DNA of 64,000 nt, from the NCBI RefSeq assembly GCF_006538165.1, contig NZ_BDLU01000065.1, positions 1 to 64,000 on the forward strand. The letters are read 5' to 3'. The DNA is from Komagataeibacter diospyri. Its GTDB lineage: Bacteria > Pseudomonadota > Alphaproteobacteria > Acetobacterales > Acetobacteraceae. This document shows, piece by piece, positions 8,595-17,389 of the stretch. A program made the translations under genes and the position numbers. The notes beneath the pieces were generated by a model. That model was not told where the DNA came from. It searched no databases and saw only the letters and a program-made list of their open reading frames with translations. Each line of letters opens with the position of its first letter. The first letter of the stretch is position 1.

Positions 8595-8622
8595 GACGGT
8601 TCCTGTCCGTTAGGGAACGCAG

Positions 8623-8650
8623 ACCCTGCCGTATATGCGGCAGGGTTTTT
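8623..8650 (+). terminator. Rho-independent terminator after the peroxidase gene
   Basis: ACCCTGCC (8623-8630) pairs with GGCAGGGT (8639-8646) around an 8-base loop, followed by TTTT. It starts 28 bp after the peroxidase stop. Confidence 0.85.
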
Positions 8651-8740
8651 GCGTATGGGGCCATGCCTGAAAACATGGACCTGCCGGGCGGGGTATGATT
8701 CTATGGGCACGGATAGCGGCCCGGAGAAAGGAACCATACC

Positions 8741-9355
8741 GTGAGGCAGCGCAGACTGAACGAGGAGGAACAGGCCCTGTGGGCGGCCTTCGCGCATGGG
8801 ATCGCGCCATTGCGGACCGCCGCCAGGCAGGCAAAACCCGATACCCTGCCATCCCAGCCCCCGGACATTCCCCCTGCAACTCCGGCAAAACCGGGCATGA
8901 GCCGTGCCGCCATCATGCAGCGGCTGACATCGGGCGGAGTGCATGCGGTCCATGGCACCGCCAGCCACAGCCTGACCGTGCAGAAGGGGAAAGGCGGGGC
9001 GTTTGAAATTGGCGTGCGCAGGCCGGGGCTGGATGACACCAGCTGGCGTGGTCTGGTCAGCGGCAAGCTGCGCCCGGCCCGGAGGCTGGACCTGCATGGG
9101 CAGGTGGCGCAGACGGCGTTTCACCGCCTGCATGGTTTCCTGATCCAGGCACATGCGGACAATGTGCGCTGTGTCGAGATCATAACCGGGCTGGGCAGTG
9201 GCCATAATGGCGGCATCCTGCGGCGTGAACTGCCGTTCTGGCTGGGGCGCGGTGATCTGGGACGGTTGATTCTTGCGGTCGTGCACCCGCATGCAGCCAA
9301 TCAGGGCGCGGTGCGCGTGCTGCTGCGCCGGTCAGCGCGTGGAAACGGTTTCTGA
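8741..9355 (+). CDS. Smr-domain protein (MutS2-like nuclease domain)
   Basis: The 204-residue protein has a polar N-terminal half and a C-terminal Smr domain from about residue 110: LDLHGQVAQTAFHRLHGFL, then IITGLGSGHNGGILRRELPFWL and VVHPHAANQGAVRVLLRR. Smr domains cut branched DNA or structured RNA. The LDLHG motif is present; the usual TGKG loop reads TGLG here. The start is GTG 8741, preceded by GGAGAAAGG. In many alphaproteobacteria this gene follows mltA directly; here the methylase and peroxidase genes separate them. Confidence 0.85.
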   Translation: MRQRRLNEEEQALWAAFAHGIAPLRTAARQAKPDTLPSQPPDIPPATPAKPGMSRAAIMQRLTSGGVHAVHGTASHSLTVQKGKGGAFEIGVRRPGLDDTSWRGLVSGKLRPARRLDLHGQVAQTAFHRLHGFLIQAHADNVRCVEIITGLGSGHNGGILRRELPFWLGRGDLGRLILAVVHPHAANQGAVRVLLRRSARGNGF

Positions 9356-9512
9356 AAGACTGTCTGAAGCAACTTGTCCGGATAAAAATAAAAGTTATGG
9401 GTGCCGCCTTTATTAAAAGGCGGGTTTTTCAAAGCTTTTTGAAAAAAGCTTCACCAAGAACTTTCTGATGATTGCCCGGTGTTTCCCGGGCTGGATTCCC
9501 AAACAGTTTCTG
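9356..9512. repeat. dispersed nested-hairpin element, full copy C
   Basis: The left boundary AAGACTGTCTGAAG and right boundary CCCAAACAGTTTCT form an imperfect inverted repeat. The core holds TGCCGCCTTT...AAAGGCGG and GAAGCTTTTTTC-type stems, enclosed by AAAGTTATGG and CCAAGAACTTT. It fills the gap between the convergent Smr gene and the binding-protein-like gene. Confidence 0.75.
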
Positions 9513-9531
9513 AAAAAAACGACCTGTGGCG

Positions 9532-10623
9532 TCAGCCCAGTCGCCATGTCGGCAGGTTGCTGGCCAGCCAGCGGCGTAGCGTCATGATGGCGGACATATC
9601 ACCCGCCGCCAGCCGCAATGCCTCGGTCGCGTCAGTACCGGTCAGCAGGACGCGGCCGGTATCCTGCGCCATGGTATGCACGGCGCTGTCGCGTATGGCC
9701 TGTGCCGTGGCGGCACGCCATCGGGCCAGTGTCGCGGGCTGGGTCAGCATGGGCAGCACAAGGGCAAGATCCACGCCAGCCGCCGCCGCCAGCGGCTTCC
9801 ATGCGGCATAAAGCAGGTCATGCAGGGCCGAATGCGCGTCCTGCTGCAGGCGGCTTTGCATGCTCATGACCTGCTGATCTAACAAATCGAGAGGTCTGGC
9901 CTGTGTGCCGAGGGTAAACAGGGCGGGGAAACCTGCCTGCGCCAGCGCATGGACCAGTGCTGAGGTCTCGGGTGTGCCCAGTGGGTCGGTGATCTGTATG
10001 GTATCGACCTGGTTATCGCGCAGGGCATCCGCCGCAGCCTGTGGTGTCGCAAGTCCGGTGACCGGAATGGGGCGCAGCCCGAACAGGCTCATGGCCAGAA
10101 CGGTCGGCAGTTCAATGCCCGTCAGGGTCGATACGGCAATGCGTACGGGCCGGTCACGTATGAAGCTGCCAAGGCCGCGATGCAGCTGCGCGCGCCCGAT
10201 CACCACCGGCATTGTCGTGCTAAGCAGCAGTGGCAGCCAGCGGCTGTAGTCAAAATGAACGCGCGGATCACCGCACAGGGAGGCGACAAGCGCCGAACCG
10301 GGCGCAGCCAGCGCCATCATGCCATCTGACGCGAACTGGGAATCGAACAGGTTGGCCCCCGTCACCCCGTCCTGCCCCACGGTATCGCGCACCGGCAGTG
10401 GGGCGGGCAACCCCAGCCCCTGCGCCAGCGCGCCGGGCAATACCGGCTTCCACCGGTCGGCCATGGCGCTCTGGTTCCCCGCCATCAGCAACCCTGCCCC
10501 ACCTGCCGTGCCCGCAGGCATGGGCAGGCGCTCACGCGGCAGTTCGGACGCAGTTCCCTGGCGCATGGGTGCTGTCACTACCCCACCCGCCAGCAGGGCC
10601 AGAAGGCTGCGCCGACCGATCAT
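9532..10623 (-). CDS. secreted protein resembling tripartite tricarboxylate transporter binding proteins
   Basis: The 363-residue product starts MIGRRSLLALLAGGVV, a signal sequence with a twin arginine. The middle (HFDYSRWLPLLLSTTMPVVIG, VRIAVSTLTGIELPTVLAM, DNQVDTIQI) resembles the Bug/TctC class of periplasmic solute-binding proteins, but the match is by overall pattern only. No transporter membrane genes are adjacent. It lies 99 bp downstream of hemF on the same strand and may be co-transcribed with it. Function unknown. Confidence 0.6.
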   Translation of the reverse strand: MIGRRSLLALLAGGVVTAPMRQGTASELPRERLPMPAGTAGGAGLLMAGNQSAMADRWKPVLPGALAQGLGLPAPLPVRDTVGQDGVTGANLFDSQFASDGMMALAAPGSALVASLCGDPRVHFDYSRWLPLLLSTTMPVVIGRAQLHRGLGSFIRDRPVRIAVSTLTGIELPTVLAMSLFGLRPIPVTGLATPQAAADALRDNQVDTIQITDPLGTPETSALVHALAQAGFPALFTLGTQARPLDLLDQQVMSMQSRLQQDAHSALHDLLYAAWKPLAAAAGVDLALVLPMLTQPATLARWRAATAQAIRDSAVHTMAQDTGRVLLTGTDATEALRLAAGDMSAIMTLRRWLASNLPTWRLG

Positions 10624-10722
10624 GACCGTGCCTGCGCGGGCACGGCCCGGCCCATCCGCATGGGGCGGCAGGTGGTCGGGACGGGGCGGGACGGGGTGCG
10701 TAAGGCAGGCATGGGCCTATTC

Positions 10723-11631
10723 TTATGGCCAGTGGACTTCCGGGGGAAGGCTCATGAGGATGGCTTCGGTGTTTCCGCCGGTTTTCAGGCCGAAAATGGT
10801 GCCCCGGTCATGCAGCAGGTTGAACTCGACATACCGCCCGCGGCGGACAAGCTGTGCCTTGCGCTGTTCGGCGGTCCACGGTTCCATCATCCGTCCGCGC
10901 ACGATGTCGGGATAGGTTTCCAGAAAGCCGAGGCCCACGTCGCGCGTGAAGGCGAAGTCGGCATCAAGGTCGCCGGTATTGAGCCGGTCATAGAAAATGC
11001 CGCCGAGCCCGCGCGCTTCATCGCGGTGGGGAAGGTAGAAGTACCTGTCGCACCATTCCTTGAAACGCGGGTAGTATTCCGGGTCATGCTTTTCGCACGC
11101 CAGCCGGAATCCGTCATGGAACCGTGCGGCGTCGCTAATGGCTTCGGCGCTTTCGGGGAACATGGGCGTAATGTCGCCGCCACCGCCAAACCACCCCTGT
11201 GTGGTGATGATCATGCGGGTGTTGAAATGGGCGGCAGGTACCAGCGGACTGCACATATGGGCGACAAGGCTTATGCCCGTGGCGAAGAAGCGCGGATCTT
11301 CCGCCGCACCGGGGATCGAGTCGCGAAAGCCCGGGCTGAATTCCCCGCTGACGGTGGAAACATTCACCCCCACTTTTTCAAACACGCGCCCGCGCATGAG
11401 ACTGATAACACCGCCGCCGCCGGGCGTGCCGTCATCATTCGTGCGGTTCCATGGCGTGCGCTCGAAGCGGCCCGGCGCATCCTTGCCCGGCAGGGTCGGG
11501 CTGCCGTGTGCCGCAGCGTCGTCCTCGATCTTTTCGAACGCATTACATATCCGGTCACGCAGGTTTTCAAACCAGGCCCGGGCCGTGTCCTTCAGTCCGT
11601 CGTGGGCCACTGGGGTGCGGGATGTTGTCAT
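10723..11631 (-). CDS. hemF: oxygen-dependent coproporphyrinogen-III oxidase
   Basis: HemF oxidatively decarboxylates coproporphyrinogen-III to protoporphyrinogen-IX using O2. The 302-residue product has [28 protein letters not shown], a metal/substrate His-rich stretch [30 protein letters not shown], and [15 protein letters not shown] near the end. This is the standard family length. It is divergent from the cytochrome c1 gene, a pairing of haem supply and haem use. Confidence 0.97.
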   Translation of the reverse strand: MTTSRTPVAHDGLKDTARAWFENLRDRICNAFEKIEDDAAAHGSPTLPGKDAPGRFERTPWNRTNDDGTPGGGGVISLMRGRVFEKVGVNVSTVSGEFSPGFRDSIPGAAEDPRFFATGISLVAHMCSPLVPAAHFNTRMIITTQGWFGGGGDITPMFPESAEAISDAARFHDGFRLACEKHDPEYYPRFKEWCDRYFYLPHRDEARGLGGIFYDRLNTGDLDADFAFTRDVGLGFLETYPDIVRGRMMEPWTAEQRKAQLVRRGRYVEFNLLHDRGTIFGLKTGGNTEAILMSLPPEVHWP

Positions 11632-11806
11632 GATTGTATCGTTCTGCCCGTTCTGGTCATTCGCAATGGGTATTACGGGTGCCCGTTTGTTCCGTCTATT
11701 GCAAGACGGGCGATTGCAAGATCCATTACGTAACCGCTAGGAAGGGGGCACCCTTTTGGCGGGAACGCGAAAAGGAACACGTAATTGCGGCGGGAACGTA
11801 GCGGAC

Positions 11807-12628
11807 ATGCATGAACGGGGTCATCAGCAGTGCAATGCGCCATCTGGGCGTAATCTGTTGCGGCGTGGCATGCTGCTGGCCGGTCTGGTCATGCCGGTGC
11901 TTGTGTCGGGTGGCGGGGCGATGGCGCAGGCACATGACTATCGGGAACCACCCCGGCAGGACTGGAGCTTTCGCGGGCCGCTTGGGCATTTTGACATGGC
12001 GTCGGTCCAGCGCGGCTATACCGTATACGCACAGGTCTGTTCCGCCTGCCATGGCATGAAATCGGTCACCTATGGCGACCTTGCGGGAATGGGCCTGAAG
12101 GACGCGGACATCAACGCCATAGCGGGCGCACACCGTGTCCCGGCGGGCGTGGATGCCAGCGGGCGCCCGGCCACGCGTCCGGCCAATATGGATGACCATC
12201 TGCTGTCGCCCTATCCCGACGCGCATACGGCCGCCGCCGCCAACCATGGCGTGGCACCGCCGGACCAGTCGCGGCTGGCGGTGGTGCATCCGGGTGGGGT
12301 GGACCGGATCTACGCCTTCCTGACCGGCTATGGGCAGACCCCGCCGCCCGGCACGGTCGTGCCGCCGGGGCTGTTCTACAACCCCTATGCCGCGAATGGG
12401 CAGATCGCCATGCCGCCGCCGCTGTACGATGGCGCGATCACCTATCCCGACGGGACGCCCGCAACCGTGGCGCAGCAGGCGCGTGATGTCACGACCTTCC
12501 TGGCATGGGCGGCCAGTCCGCATCTGGTCGAACGCCACCGCGCGGGCGTGGGGGCGGCCGTGTTCCTGCTGATCCTGCTTATTCTTTCCATCTGCCTGAA
12601 ACGGAGAACGTGGTCCAATGTCCACTAA
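11807..12628 (+). CDS. petC: cytochrome c1 of the ubiquinol-cytochrome c reductase
   Basis: Cytochrome c1 carries electrons from the Rieske protein to soluble cytochrome c at the periplasmic side. The 273-residue product has a signal peptide (LLAGLVMPVLVSGGGAMAQA), then DWSFRGPLGHFDMASVQRG, haem site CSACHGMK, the MPPPL region expected to hold the Met ligand, and a C-terminal anchor VFLLILLILSICLKRR. The ATG at 11807 is chosen over the upstream TTG. The Rieske and cytochrome b genes are not next to it: upstream is divergent hemF and downstream is mtnP, whose start overlaps this stop by 11 bp. Confidence 0.88.
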   Translation: MHERGHQQCNAPSGRNLLRRGMLLAGLVMPVLVSGGGAMAQAHDYREPPRQDWSFRGPLGHFDMASVQRGYTVYAQVCSACHGMKSVTYGDLAGMGLKDADINAIAGAHRVPAGVDASGRPATRPANMDDHLLSPYPDAHTAAAANHGVAPPDQSRLAVVHPGGVDRIYAFLTGYGQTPPPGTVVPPGLFYNPYAANGQIAMPPPLYDGAITYPDGTPATVAQQARDVTTFLAWAASPHLVERHRAGVGAAVFLLILLILSICLKRRTWSNVH

Positions 12629-13523
12629 GCCTGCCACCGAAGAACAGATCGAGCCGGTTATCGGCCTGATCGGCGGTTCCGGCCTGTATGATATCGAAGG
12701 CCTTGAAGACAAGGAATGGCGCACGGTCGAAACCCCGTGGGGCAAGCCATCCGACCAGCTTCTGTTCGGCAGGCTTGACGGTGTGCGCTGCGTGTTCCTG
12801 CCGCGTCATGGCCGTGGCCATCCGCTGCCGCCTTCACGCCTGAACTATCGCGCCAATATCGACGCGCTGAAGCGTTCGGGTGTGACCGATATCGTGTCGC
12901 TTTCGGCTGTCGGTTCGCTGAAGGAAGAACTGCCGCCGGGCCACTTCGTGGTGATCGACCAGTTTATTGACCGGTCGTTCGCACGTGAAAAAAGCTTTTT
13001 CGACACGGGCTGCGTGGCTCATGTCGGCATGGCCGACCCGCTGTGTCCGCGCATTGGTGACGTGCTGGAAGGCCAGTGCCGGGAACTGGGGCTGGATGTG
13101 ACGCGTGGTGGCACATACCTGGTCATGGAAGGTCCGCAGTTTTCCACCCGCGCCGAAAGCAACCTGTACCGCTCATGGGGCTGTTCGGTAGTGGGCATGA
13201 CCAACATGCCCGAAGCCAAGCTGGCCCGTGAAGCCGAGATCTGTTACGCCACCGTCGCCATGGTGACCGATTACGACTGCTGGCACGACGATCATGACAG
13301 CGTGACGGTGGATGCAGTGGTCAAGGTTATGCAGGAAAACGCCAGCCGTGCCCGTGCCCTTGTCCGTTCGGTCATCCCGAAGCTGGGTGCGAAGCGTGGC
13401 CCCTGTTACGCGGGCTGTGACCGCGCGCTGGAACACGCCATCATCACGGCCCCGGACAAACGCGACCCAGCCCTGCTGAAAAAGCTGGAAGCTGTGGCGG
13501 GACGCGTGCTGAAGCGGGGCTGA
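12618..13523 (+). CDS. mtnP: S-methyl-5'-thioadenosine phosphorylase
   Basis: MtnP splits methylthioadenosine with phosphate into adenine and methylthioribose-1-phosphate for methionine salvage. The 301-residue protein contains GLIGGSGLYDIEG, a phosphate-binding LPRHGRGH, NYRANIDALKRSGV, ISLSAVGSL-type segment VSLSAVGSLKEEL, and the substrate-site GMTNMPEAKLAREAEICYAT. Length is normal for the family. The ATG lies inside the last codons of the cytochrome c1 gene, so the two are probably translationally coupled. Confidence 0.95.
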   Translation: MSTKPATEEQIEPVIGLIGGSGLYDIEGLEDKEWRTVETPWGKPSDQLLFGRLDGVRCVFLPRHGRGHPLPPSRLNYRANIDALKRSGVTDIVSLSAVGSLKEELPPGHFVVIDQFIDRSFAREKSFFDTGCVAHVGMADPLCPRIGDVLEGQCRELGLDVTRGGTYLVMEGPQFSTRAESNLYRSWGCSVVGMTNMPEAKLAREAEICYATVAMVTDYDCWHDDHDSVTVDAVVKVMQENASRARALVRSVIPKLGAKRGPCYAGCDRALEHAIITAPDKRDPALLKKLEAVAGRVLKRG

Positions 13524-13534
13524 TCTGAGAAAGT

Positions 13535-13635
13535 AATAAAAGTTTTTGGATGCCGCCTTTTTGAAAAAGGCGGTGTCTCTTTGAAGCATAAAAAAGAAGC
13601 ATAAAAAAAAGCTTCACCAACAACTTCTTTTTTTG
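13535..13635. repeat. dispersed nested-hairpin element, core copy D
   Basis: The core runs from AATAAAAGTTTTTGGATGCC through stems GCCGCCTTTTT/AAAAAGGCGG and GAAGC.../GCTTC to CACCAACAACTTCT. Terminal repeats are not evident, so it looks eroded. It sits between convergent mtnP and the dienelactone hydrolase gene and could serve as their terminator. Confidence 0.65.
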
Positions 13636-13693
13636 GGCCTCTGAAAGAACGTCCATGCCTTGCCCGGGCACGGACGTTTTTTATGCAGGGCTG

Positions 13694-14356
13694 TTACAGC
13701 CAGTGTTCAAAAAAGCTCAGTGTGCGCTGCATGGCCAGGGTTGCGGCGGCTTCGTTATAGGACGGGCGGTCGGTGCAGCCGAAACCGTGATCGGCCCCTT
13801 CATACGTGAAAATCTCGATATCCTCATGCGCGGCGCGGATGGCGTCGACTTCATCAGCGGGGATATGCGCGTCTTCCGCGCCAAAATGCAGTTGCACGGG
13901 GCAGTTGGGTACCTGGTTGCGGGTCTGGGCAATGCCACCGCCATACCAAGCCACAGCCGCCGAGAACGCCTTTGTATGGCATGATGCTTCCCACGCCAGC
14001 TTGCCACCCCAGCAGAAGCCGACAATGCCCTTCTTTTCCGCAGGCAGGGTCCCGGCGGCAGCCACAAGGTCCTTCAGCGTATCGGGCTGTGCAATCCTGC
14101 TGCGCAGTTGCAGGCCTTCCTGCATGCCGGTGCTGTCATAGGGCAGGATGGCGTCGCGCTTCACGCGGTCAAACAGGGCAGGGGCAATTGCCTGATACCC
14201 CTGTGCGGCAAAGGCATCGCAAACGGCGCGGATATAGGGCGTGATCCCGAATATTTCCTGTACCACCACAACGCAGCGCGCGGCATCAGGCCGACCGGCC
14301 CGGTAGGCGGAAAAGGTGTGCCCGTCCGCCGCTGTAACGGTGATGACTGCGCCCAT
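13694..14356 (-). CDS. dienelactone hydrolase family protein
   Basis: An alpha/beta hydrolase of 220 residues. The expected Cys-Asp-His triad is visible as GFCWGGK near residue 115, GAEDAHIP near 165 and GADHGFGC near 197, and VVVVQEIFGITPYIR lies near the N-terminus. The family hydrolyses dienelactones or other esters; the substrate here is unknown. The ATG at 14356 (MGAVITVTAADG) is chosen; the frame is open 21 codons upstream. It is transcribed away from groES, separated by about 490 bp. Confidence 0.88.
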   Translation of the reverse strand: MGAVITVTAADGHTFSAYRAGRPDAARCVVVVQEIFGITPYIRAVCDAFAAQGYQAIAPALFDRVKRDAILPYDSTGMQEGLQLRSRIAQPDTLKDLVAAAGTLPAEKKGIVGFCWGGKLAWEASCHTKAFSAAVAWYGGGIAQTRNQVPNCPVQLHFGAEDAHIPADEVDAIRAAHEDIEIFTYEGADHGFGCTDRPSYNEAAATLAMQRTLSFFEHWL

Positions 14357-14703
14357 GGTTTTGCTCCATTCGTTCCTTCGTTGCCCGCCACACAATGATG
14401 CCGTGCCATCCCGCGTCAATATGAAACCCGCGTGAGGAGGCGGTTTACAAGAATTTTTTCCTGCCCCGGCAGCCTGTCACGGGAACAGGGGCCGCGTGCC
14501 GCGTGGGGGCATTGTGGTGGTCTCTGACCGGCTGTCGGGAATCGGCGCCATCATCCATCATGCACTGGGGTGAAGGCTGGGCTTCCGCTTTTGACGGGGT
14601 GGGATCTGTTTGAGTAACTGTTTGATATTAAAATATAAAAATACAACATCCCGCTTTGTTGTCTTTGAGGGACGAATTATGCGTGCCCAGCCCCGCCGCT
14701 GTT
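14357..14703. other. non-coding gap upstream of the groE promoter
   Basis: No convincing gene, RNA or repeat is seen. The left part must hold the promoter of the dienelactone hydrolase gene; the stretch around 14615-14645 is AT-rich. Confidence 0.5.
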
Positions 14704-14704
14704 C

Positions 14705-14733
14705 TTGACACCTGTATGGGGGCTTCCTATCTG
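14705..14733 (+). promoter_or_regulatory. probable groE promoter
   Basis: TTGACA at 14705-14710, a 17-bp spacer and TATCTG at 14728-14733. It sits directly in front of the CIRCE operator, so the start of transcription would fall in or next to CIRCE. Confidence 0.65.
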
Positions 14734-14737
14734 GATG

Positions 14738-14764
14738 TTAGCACTCTCATGAGGGGAGTGCTAA
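14738..14764. promoter_or_regulatory. CIRCE operator for the HrcA repressor
   Basis: Perfect arms TTAGCACTC and GAGTGCTAA are separated by 9 bp, exactly the CIRCE consensus. HrcA binding here represses groES-groEL until heat or misfolding stress. It lies 82 bp before the groES ATG. Confidence 0.97.
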
Positions 14765-14846
14765 CGCGATGCGGCCTGGCGCGCGCGCCAACCGGTGGCG
14801 TTGCTTGATTCAAGGGCGTTACCTTTTAAGAGATTTGGAGCGATCC

Positions 14847-15137
14847 ATGACGAAATTTCGTCCCCTGCATGACCGTGTGGTCGTCCGTCGCCTCAAGAGC
14901 GAGGAAAAAACAGCAGGTGGTATCATCATCCCTGAGACCGCCAAGGAAAAGCCGATGGAAGGCGAGGTGATCTCGGTGGGCGCAGGTGCCCGTAACGAGC
15001 AGGGTCAGGTTGTGCCCCTCGACGTGAAGGCGGGTGACCGCGTCCTGTTCGGCAAGTGGTCGGGCACGGAAGTGACGATCGACGGTGAAGAACTGCTGAT
15101 CATGAAGGAAAGCGACATCATGGGCGTGGTCGCCTGA
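14847..15137 (+). CDS. groES: co-chaperonin GroES
   Basis: GroES is the heptameric lid of the GroEL folding chamber. The 96-residue product begins [20 protein letters not shown], has the mobile loop [16 protein letters not shown], and ends with YVLI-type strand [14 protein letters not shown]. The ATG at 14847 follows a long leader containing CIRCE; an in-frame start upstream would give an abnormal extension. groEL follows 62 bp later in the same operon. Confidence 0.98.
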   Translation: MTKFRPLHDRVVVRRLKSEEKTAGGIIIPETAKEKPMEGEVISVGAGARNEQGQVVPLDVKAGDRVLFGKWSGTEVTIDGEELLIMKESDIMGVVA

Positions 15138-15157
15138 CCCCCCCGGTGTTTTCCTGA

Positions 15158-16849
<1,692 letters not shown>

Positions 16850-16900
16850 TCCAGCCGTACATGCCATGGTCCCCGGGCAGGCCGGGGATCATGCGCCACG

Positions 16901-16939
16901 AAAAAGGGGGAAGGGCCAGTGGCCTTTCCCCCTTTTTTT
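16901..16939 (+). terminator. Rho-independent terminator of groESL
   Basis: AAAAAGGGGGAAGGGCC and GGCCTTTCCCCCTTTTTTT pair almost completely around AGT, ending in a T7 tract. An additional GC-rich hairpin (CCCCGGGC...GCCGGGGAT) lies just before it. Confidence 0.92.
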
Positions 16940-17095
16940 GTACACATGGCAGGCATTTGCGCACCGGACATGTCAGGATGATTTGACACGGGCGGTCATT
17001 TCATGCTGCCCCTAGGGAGCACGAACGACGTGAAAGTGGCAGGGTGTTTTCCGGATGCCCCGTTTTTTTCATGGCCGTAAAGGCACGCGCCCGGA

Positions 17096-17117
17096 TTGCC
17101 GGTATTAGGACCGGCAA
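17096..17117 (+). promoter_or_regulatory. hairpin in the 5' leader of the cold-shock gene
   Basis: TTGCCGGT and ACCGGCAA form a perfect 8-bp stem around ATTAGG. It ends 26 bp before the cold-shock ATG, close enough to affect ribosome access. A role in cold control is inferred from position only. Confidence 0.4.
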
Positions 17118-17143
17118 GGATGGCGCTGGAGAAGAGACTGGCT

Positions 17144-17347
17144 ATGGCTACCGGAAAAGTAAAATGGTTCAACGCAACCAAGGGTTTTGGCTTCATCATG
17201 CCTGATGATGGCGGCAAGGACGTGTTTGTACACATCACCGCAGTGCAGGCGGCCGGCCTGCGTGGCCTGAACGAGGATCAGGCTGTCAGCTATGACATCG
17301 CCATGGAACGTGGCAAGGCCGCCGCGACCAACCTCAAGGCGCTCTGA
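17144..17347 (+). CDS. cold-shock domain protein (CspA family)
   Basis: A 67-residue single-stranded nucleic-acid-binding protein. RNP1 is KGFGFIMP and RNP2 is DVFVHIT, with the usual MATGKVKWFNATKG opening. Such proteins melt RNA structure in the cold or act as growth-phase RNA chaperones. The ATG at 17144 gives the standard start and is preceded by GGAGAAGAGA. It is convergent with the DinG-type helicase gene, with 42 bp between the ends. Confidence 0.95.
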   Translation: MATGKVKWFNATKGFGFIMPDDGGKDVFVHITAVQAAGLRGLNEDQAVSYDIAMERGKAAATNLKAL

Positions 17348-17389
17348 CACGCGGCCCTGTAGCGGGGCGGCCCACAGAGGGAGCGATGA

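Noticed and set aside
13535..13635. Treating copy D as a normal terminator only
   Set aside because: It may stop transcription, but it shares the outer arms and both inner stems with copies elsewhere, so it is listed as a repeat.
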